Notes under the pieces: generated by a model | What the model was told of the DNA's origin: nothing | Seen by the model: only the letters and a program-made list of their open reading frames with translations | Databases searched by the model: none | In this document: piece by piece, positions 60,940 to 64,000 of the stretch | Layout: the number at the start of each line of letters is the position of its first letter | Numbering within the stretch: the first letter of the stretch is position 1 | NCBI GenBank assembly: GCA_040882605.1 | Contig: JBBEAY010000003.1 | Location: forward strand, 1-64,000 | Source of the DNA: JAOUEA01 sp040882605 | Lineage (GTDB): Bacteria > Actinomycetota > UBA4738 > HRBIN12 | Direction of reading: 5' to 3' | DNA: 64,000 bases | Translations under genes and position numbers: made by a program

Positions 60940-60956
60940 CGGTGAACTCTTCACCG
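60940..60956. promoter_or_regulatory. 17-bp perfect palindrome
   Basis: CGGTGAACTCTTCACCG is a perfect inverted repeat of 7 bases on each side of CTC. It lies about 60 bases upstream of the transglycosylase start and could be an operator for a dimeric repressor. Confidence 0.4.
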
Positions 60957-61231
60957 ATGCCGCCGGTCGTCGTCGCGGTAGGTCGTGGGTGCGGACATCA
61001 CCTCCTGTGGTCGATATCTCAGTCTGTGTGACCTATCGCGCGCTGCGCCGATCCCAGCCGTGCTCCCGAACGCGTGCGGGCATACGCCATCCGACCCTGG
61101 CAAGGTGGGTGGGCGCAGCGTGCGCCGGGAAGGAGCGGAGCGGGAATCATCCGCAACGTGCTCGTGCACCCTACGGACCCCACACGACGAGCGACAACCT
61201 GAACGTGACCTGTGGTCAGACGCCCGACGCC

Positions 61232-61237
61232 TACCAT
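61232..61237 (+). promoter_or_regulatory. -10 box (TACCAT) of leaderless ispH
   Basis: TACCAT ends 7 bases before the ATG at 61245, with no Shine-Dalgarno in between. It supports 61245 as the real start rather than the upstream in-frame codons. Confidence 0.5.
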
Positions 61238-61244
61238 GAGGCAC

Positions 61245-62204
61245 ATGAGCGAGATGTCCGGCACCGTGCTGCTCGCAGCTCCCCGGGGCTACTGCGCCGG
61301 GGTGGAGCGCGCCGTCGATGCCGTCGAGCGCGCCCTCGCCAAGCACGGGACTCCCGTCTACGTCCGGAAACAGATCGTGCACAACCTGCACGTCGTCCGC
61401 GATCTCGAGTCGAAGGGAGCGATCTTCGTCGACGAGGAGACCGAAGTCCCCGAGGGCGCCGTCGTGGTGCTGTCGGCTCACGGCGTGGCCCCGTCGGTGT
61501 ATGACAACGCCGACGAGCGCCACCTTGAAGTGATCGACGCGACGTGCCCGCTGGTCACCAAGGTGCACGTCGAAGCACGCCGGTTCGCCGCGCAGGGCCG
61601 CACCATCGTATTGATCGGCCACGAAGGTCACGAGGAGGTGGAGGGCACGAGCGGGCAGGCCCCCGAGCGCACGATCTTGGTCCAGTCGCCCGAGCAGGCG
61701 CGAACCATCGAGATCGCCGATGCACACAACCTCAGCTACCTGACCCAGACGACATTGTCGGTCGACGAGACGAACGAGATCGTGCGCATCCTCCAGGAGC
61801 GGTTCCCGTCGATCGAGGGTCCGCCTCGTGACGACATCTGCTACGCCACGCAGAACCGTCAGGACGCCGTCAAGGTGATCGCGCCGAAGTCCGACGTCGT
61901 GCTCGTGATCGGCTCGCAGAACTCCTCGAACTCGAACCGCCTCGCCGAGCTCTCGCAGGAGCTCGGCACTCCAGCCTTCCTGGTCGACGACGAAGGCGAT
62001 GTGGACCCCGCGTGGCTCGAGCGCGCTGAGACGGTGGGGCTGACCTCCGGAGCATCGGCGCCGGAATGGCTCGTGCACCGCATGCTCGCCTGGCTCGCAG
62101 AGCGAGGGTTCGCGACGGTCGAAGAGGTGACGCTGACCGAAGAGCGGGTCCGCTTCTCGCTGCCCGCCGGCGTGCGTGAGATCGGGCCGTTGCGAGCGCG
62201 ATAA
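61245..62204 (+). CDS. ispH: 4-hydroxy-3-methylbut-2-enyl diphosphate reductase
   Basis: A 319-residue IspH (LytB), the last enzyme of the MEP isoprenoid pathway, giving IPP and DMAPP. The three cysteines that hold the [4Fe-4S] cluster are in APRGYCAGVERAVDAVERAL (C17), VIDATCPLVTKVHVEARRFA (C101) and DDICYATQNRQDAVKVIAPK (C199). The substrate-binding residues are in VHNLHVVRDL and VLSAHGVAPSV. The start at 61245 follows a TACCAT box by 7 bases. Confidence 0.96.
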   Translation: MSEMSGTVLLAAPRGYCAGVERAVDAVERALAKHGTPVYVRKQIVHNLHVVRDLESKGAIFVDEETEVPEGAVVVLSAHGVAPSVYDNADERHLEVIDATCPLVTKVHVEARRFAAQGRTIVLIGHEGHEEVEGTSGQAPERTILVQSPEQARTIEIADAHNLSYLTQTTLSVDETNEIVRILQERFPSIEGPPRDDICYATQNRQDAVKVIAPKSDVVLVIGSQNSSNSNRLAELSQELGTPAFLVDDEGDVDPAWLERAETVGLTSGASAPEWLVHRMLAWLAERGFATVEEVTLTEERVRFSLPAGVREIGPLRAR

Positions 62205-62263
62205 CGCCTTCGGCTGCTTGAGCGCTTCTCGCGTGCGCTACCGCCTTCGGCTGCCTGAGCGCT
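62205..62263. repeat. Two 22-bp direct repeats after ispH
   Basis: CGCCTTCGGCTGCTTGAGCG (62205) and CGCCTTCGGCTGCCTGAGCG (62242) recur with one mismatch over 22 bases, 37 bases apart. A GC-rich hairpin (AGCGC with GCGCT) lies between them. The right copy overlaps the end of the convergent gene. Confidence 0.8.
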
Positions 62264-62816
62264 AGGTCCAGGCTGAGAACTGGTCCCGGTCGTCTTCGGG
62301 TTCCTCATAGGCGATCGAGATGAGGGTGTCGGTCGAGATCACGCCCGGGAGCGGTTGGATCTTCTCGAGGATGACGCCGCTCGCGACTTCCCATGCCTGT
62401 GCGACGCACACCATCAGGTCGTACTCCCCGCCGAGCACGGCGACGCCGGAGACCAAGTCGGTCATCTCGCCCAGGCGCTCCGCGATGCCCGCCGCGGCGC
62501 CTGCCTCGGCTCTGATGTGCACGTAGCAGGCGTCGCCGATGATGGCGGGCGCCTTCGGCGTCACCCAACCGGCGATCCCGATGCGATCAGGGGGCACCAC
62601 GGGCGCGGTGAGGGTCCGCACGATCCCCGGCACATGATGGATCTCGGAGAGTACTTGGGTGGCGATCGTCACCAGGTCGGGGCCCTCGACGTGCATCATC
62701 ACGTCCCAGGCGCCCACGACCGCGATCGCGCGGTGCGCTTGCGAATTCGAGGTGATGCCGGCGAGCACCTCGTGCATCGTTCCCGGCTTGACCTGCAGGT
62801 AGACGTAAGCATCCAT
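62262..62816 (-). CDS. Lrp/AsnC-type sensor with two RAM domains and no HTH
   Basis: A 184-residue protein made of two tandem RAM (AsnC ligand-binding) domains. The first is AYVYLQVKPGTMHEVLAGIT to about residue 75, with VVGAWDVMMHVEGPDLVTIA; the second is ACYVHIRAEAGAAAGIAERL and VAVLGGEYDLMVCVAQAWEV. The usual N-terminal helix-turn-helix is absent. It may bind amino acids and act through a partner protein, or be a stand-alone sensor. A TAGCCT box lies 7 bases before the ATG at 62816 with no Shine-Dalgarno. Confidence 0.85.
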   Translation of the reverse strand: MDAYVYLQVKPGTMHEVLAGITSNSQAHRAIAVVGAWDVMMHVEGPDLVTIATQVLSEIHHVPGIVRTLTAPVVPPDRIGIAGWVTPKAPAIIGDACYVHIRAEAGAAAGIAERLGEMTDLVSGVAVLGGEYDLMVCVAQAWEVASGVILEKIQPLPGVISTDTLISIAYEEPEDDRDQFSAWT

Positions 62817-62823
62817 TTCGCGC

Positions 62824-62829
62824 AGGCTA
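62824..62829 (-). promoter_or_regulatory. -10 box (TAGCCT) of the RAM-domain gene
   Basis: Reading leftward, TAGCCT ends 7 bases before the ATG at 62816 and no ribosome-binding site follows. Confidence 0.5.
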
Positions 62830-62913
62830 GGCCAGGGTCGCACCCGGTACAACTACGCAGGCAAGCTGGCCGAGGCGACTCGGAGGCCGGCGCACGGTCG
62901 CGGCGCTACGGAT

Positions 62914-64000
62914 TCAGCCTTGAACGGCGATCGGTGCGCCCGTGAGAGCCCACAGCTCAGCCTCGCCATCCTCGGGACCGACGGAGATCAGGCGGTCGGC
63001 TTCGCGGATCACGAAGCCGGGTCGCGGCCGATAGATCCAGCGCACGCCGCGTTGCACGGCCAGCACGAACATGCCGGTCTCGGTCTCGAGTCGCAGCTCC
63101 TTGAGCGAGCGGCCGGCCGCGGCCGAGCCCGGCTGCACGATCGTCTCGGCCGAGGTCTCCTCGGTCTCCTCGAGTGCCATCTGCACGACCGGGTGCAGCG
63201 CCTCGCCGTGTTCCACGTACCAGGTCATGTCGCGGGCCGCGTCGCAGATCGCCTCGCTCGCTCCAGCGAGTCTGATCAGGCCCCGCAGCTCGTCGGGGTC
63301 ACGCGCTTCGGGTGCGGCGCGTAGCACCCACGATTCCAGCTCGTCGCGGAGTTGGTTGCTCCGGGCTTCGAGCGAAGTAACCTCGGCGGCGAGCGATCGG
63401 TTGTTGAACAGCAGTGACGAATACGCCATTCCGACGGCGGCCTCTGCGAGATCCTTCATCTCCACCAGGATGTCGACCGCGCGGTCGAGCTCGGACAGCA
63501 CCGGCTCGTCTCCTTCGGGCGGAAGCGGAAGCGGCGGCGCGCCCGCGAGCTGCCGCAGCTCGTTCACCCCTTCGTCGGGGCCTCGCACCACGAGCACGTC
63601 GCCGGTAGAGACCACGTCGTCGGGACCGGGGTCGAAGCGCCAGTCGAGGCCGGAGCGGATCGCCACGATCCACATGCCGGTCTCGGTCGGCAGCGACAGC
63701 TCTCGAAGGTCGCGGCCGACGATGTCTCCACCCTCGCGAACCTTGACGCGAGCGGTCACCTCGTCCGCATGCCGTAGATCGGGTTTGAGCGCGTCGGGGA
63801 TGCCGAGACGTACGGCGACCACCCGAGCGATGTCGGAGGCCGCGTCTCCGACCTGCTCGATCGCGTCGGCGATCCACAGCACGCCGGCCATGCTCTCAGC
63901 GTCCTCGGGACTGCGCGCGGCGAGCATGGCAGTGGTGCGCAGACGTCGCAGATCGTCGGTCATGCGCGACTCGAGCCGCGCCACTTCACGGGCAAGCTTG
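62914..64000 (-). CDS. PhoU/TrkA_C domain protein, 5' end cut off
   Basis: At least 362 residues; the frame is open to the right edge, so the true start lies outside. The domain order is PhoU-like helices (MAGVLWIADAIEQVGDAASD), a TrkA_C domain (GRDLRELSLPTETGMWIVAI), a second PhoU-like part (LDRAVDILVEMKDLAEAAVG, FNNRSLAAEVTSLEARSNQL) and a second TrkA_C (GRSLKELRLETETGMFVLAV). Proteins of this build regulate or accompany K+ channels and transporters in archaea and actinobacteria; TrkA_C domains bind nucleotides such as c-di-AMP in some families. A channel gene may lie beyond the window. Confidence 0.85.
   Translation of the reverse strand, partial: KLAREVARLESRMTDDLRRLRTTAMLAARSPEDAESMAGVLWIADAIEQVGDAASDIARVVAVRLGIPDALKPDLRHADEVTARVKVREGGDIVGRDLRELSLPTETGMWIVAIRSGLDWRFDPGPDDVVSTGDVLVVRGPDEGVNELRQLAGAPPLPLPPEGDEPVLSELDRAVDILVEMKDLAEAAVGMAYSSLLFNNRSLAAEVTSLEARSNQLRDELESWVLRAAPEARDPDELRGLIRLAGASEAICDAARDMTWYVEHGEALHPVVQMALEETEETSAETIVQPGSAAAGRSLKELRLETETGMFVLAVQRGVRWIYRPRPGFVIREADRLISVGPEDGEAELWALTGAPIAVQG

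Larger units (their letters stand above)
60883..61244. other. Noncoding region upstream of ispH
   Basis: About 360 bases between the divergent transglycosylase and ispH genes. No frame on either strand looks like a protein. It holds a 17-bp palindrome at 60940-60956 and the -10 box of ispH at the right end; the stretch 61040-61150 is rich in short GC inverted repeats without a clear fold. Confidence 0.6.

Noticed and set aside
60990..61005. ATCACCTCCT as the 3' end of a 16S rRNA gene
   Set aside because: Only about 10 bases match, and no rRNA sequence precedes it. On the minus strand it is a Shine-Dalgarno-like sequence followed by a 15-codon frame too close to be used.
62205..62263. Two direct repeats as a minimal CRISPR array
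   Set aside because: Only two copies, a 15-base spacer and no cas genes. No array was seen anywhere in the window.

Overview
The window is a 64 kb piece of a high-GC genome, most likely an uncultured member of the Actinomycetota. The evidence is the high GC, heavy GTG/TTG start use, a phosphomutase-DUF3090-SCO1664 gene triad that is typical of actinobacteria, a MutT1-type Nudix/histidine-phosphatase fusion, a monoderm-style Tad pilus locus without secretin, and many starts that look leaderless. A 10-N run at 50261-50270 shows the sequence is a scaffold, probably from a metagenome. I saw no tRNA, rRNA, CRISPR array, transposase or phage gene.

Layout. 1-3.8 kb: a cut-off FAD amine oxidase with a coupled cupin gene, then a chain of broken plus-strand pieces: an MTHFR tail, a glycosyltransferase with an in-frame stop, an internal GcvT piece and an M56 peptidase tail. 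This is either a deletion-decayed locus or an assembly chimera. 3.9-8.2 kb: secreted phosphoesterase, CPA2-type antiporter, secreted beta-propeller, histidine phosphatase. 8.4-23.1 kb: an exopolysaccharide island with a Wzz/BY-kinase fusion, Wzy-like polymerase, Wzx-like flippase, GT2 and GT4 glycosyltransferases, a Tat-exported GH26-like hydrolase, two beta-propellers and four different sulfotransferases, which suggests a sulfated polymer. 23-25.2 kb: a DUF255/YyaL thioredoxin-fold protein.

25.3-35.2 kb: three consecutive NarL/LuxR-type regulators whose receiver domains have each lost a different part of the phosphorylation site, followed by a Tad/Flp pilus operon (flp, tadE, a cysteine-rich tadG-like gene, cpaB, cpaE, cpaF, tadB, tadC). 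35.2-40.5 kb: a structured leader, a priming sugar-phosphate transferase, a WecG/TagA glycosyltransferase, a tiny surface protein and a DUF4012 protein. 40.6-47.5 kb: pheA, a PQQ-type propeller, rhomboid protease, thioredoxin-like lipoprotein, an MGMT and the actinobacterial triad.

47.8-60.4 kb is a phosphate block: a PhoR-like kinase divergent from pstSCAB-phoU and a PhoB-like regulator, with 11-bp repeat PHO-box-like sites between them, then ppk, a CYTH-CHAD protein, the MutT1-like fusion, CorA and a small unknown protein. The window ends with a lysozyme-like protein, ispH, an HTH-less Lrp-type sensor and a cut-off PhoU/TrkA_C protein.

Two themes tie the window together. One is the cell surface (polysaccharide, pilus, secreted propellers). 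The other is phosphate and polyphosphate handling. Many starts have a TAnnnT box 5-11 bases upstream and no Shine-Dalgarno sequence, so leaderless transcription looks common here.
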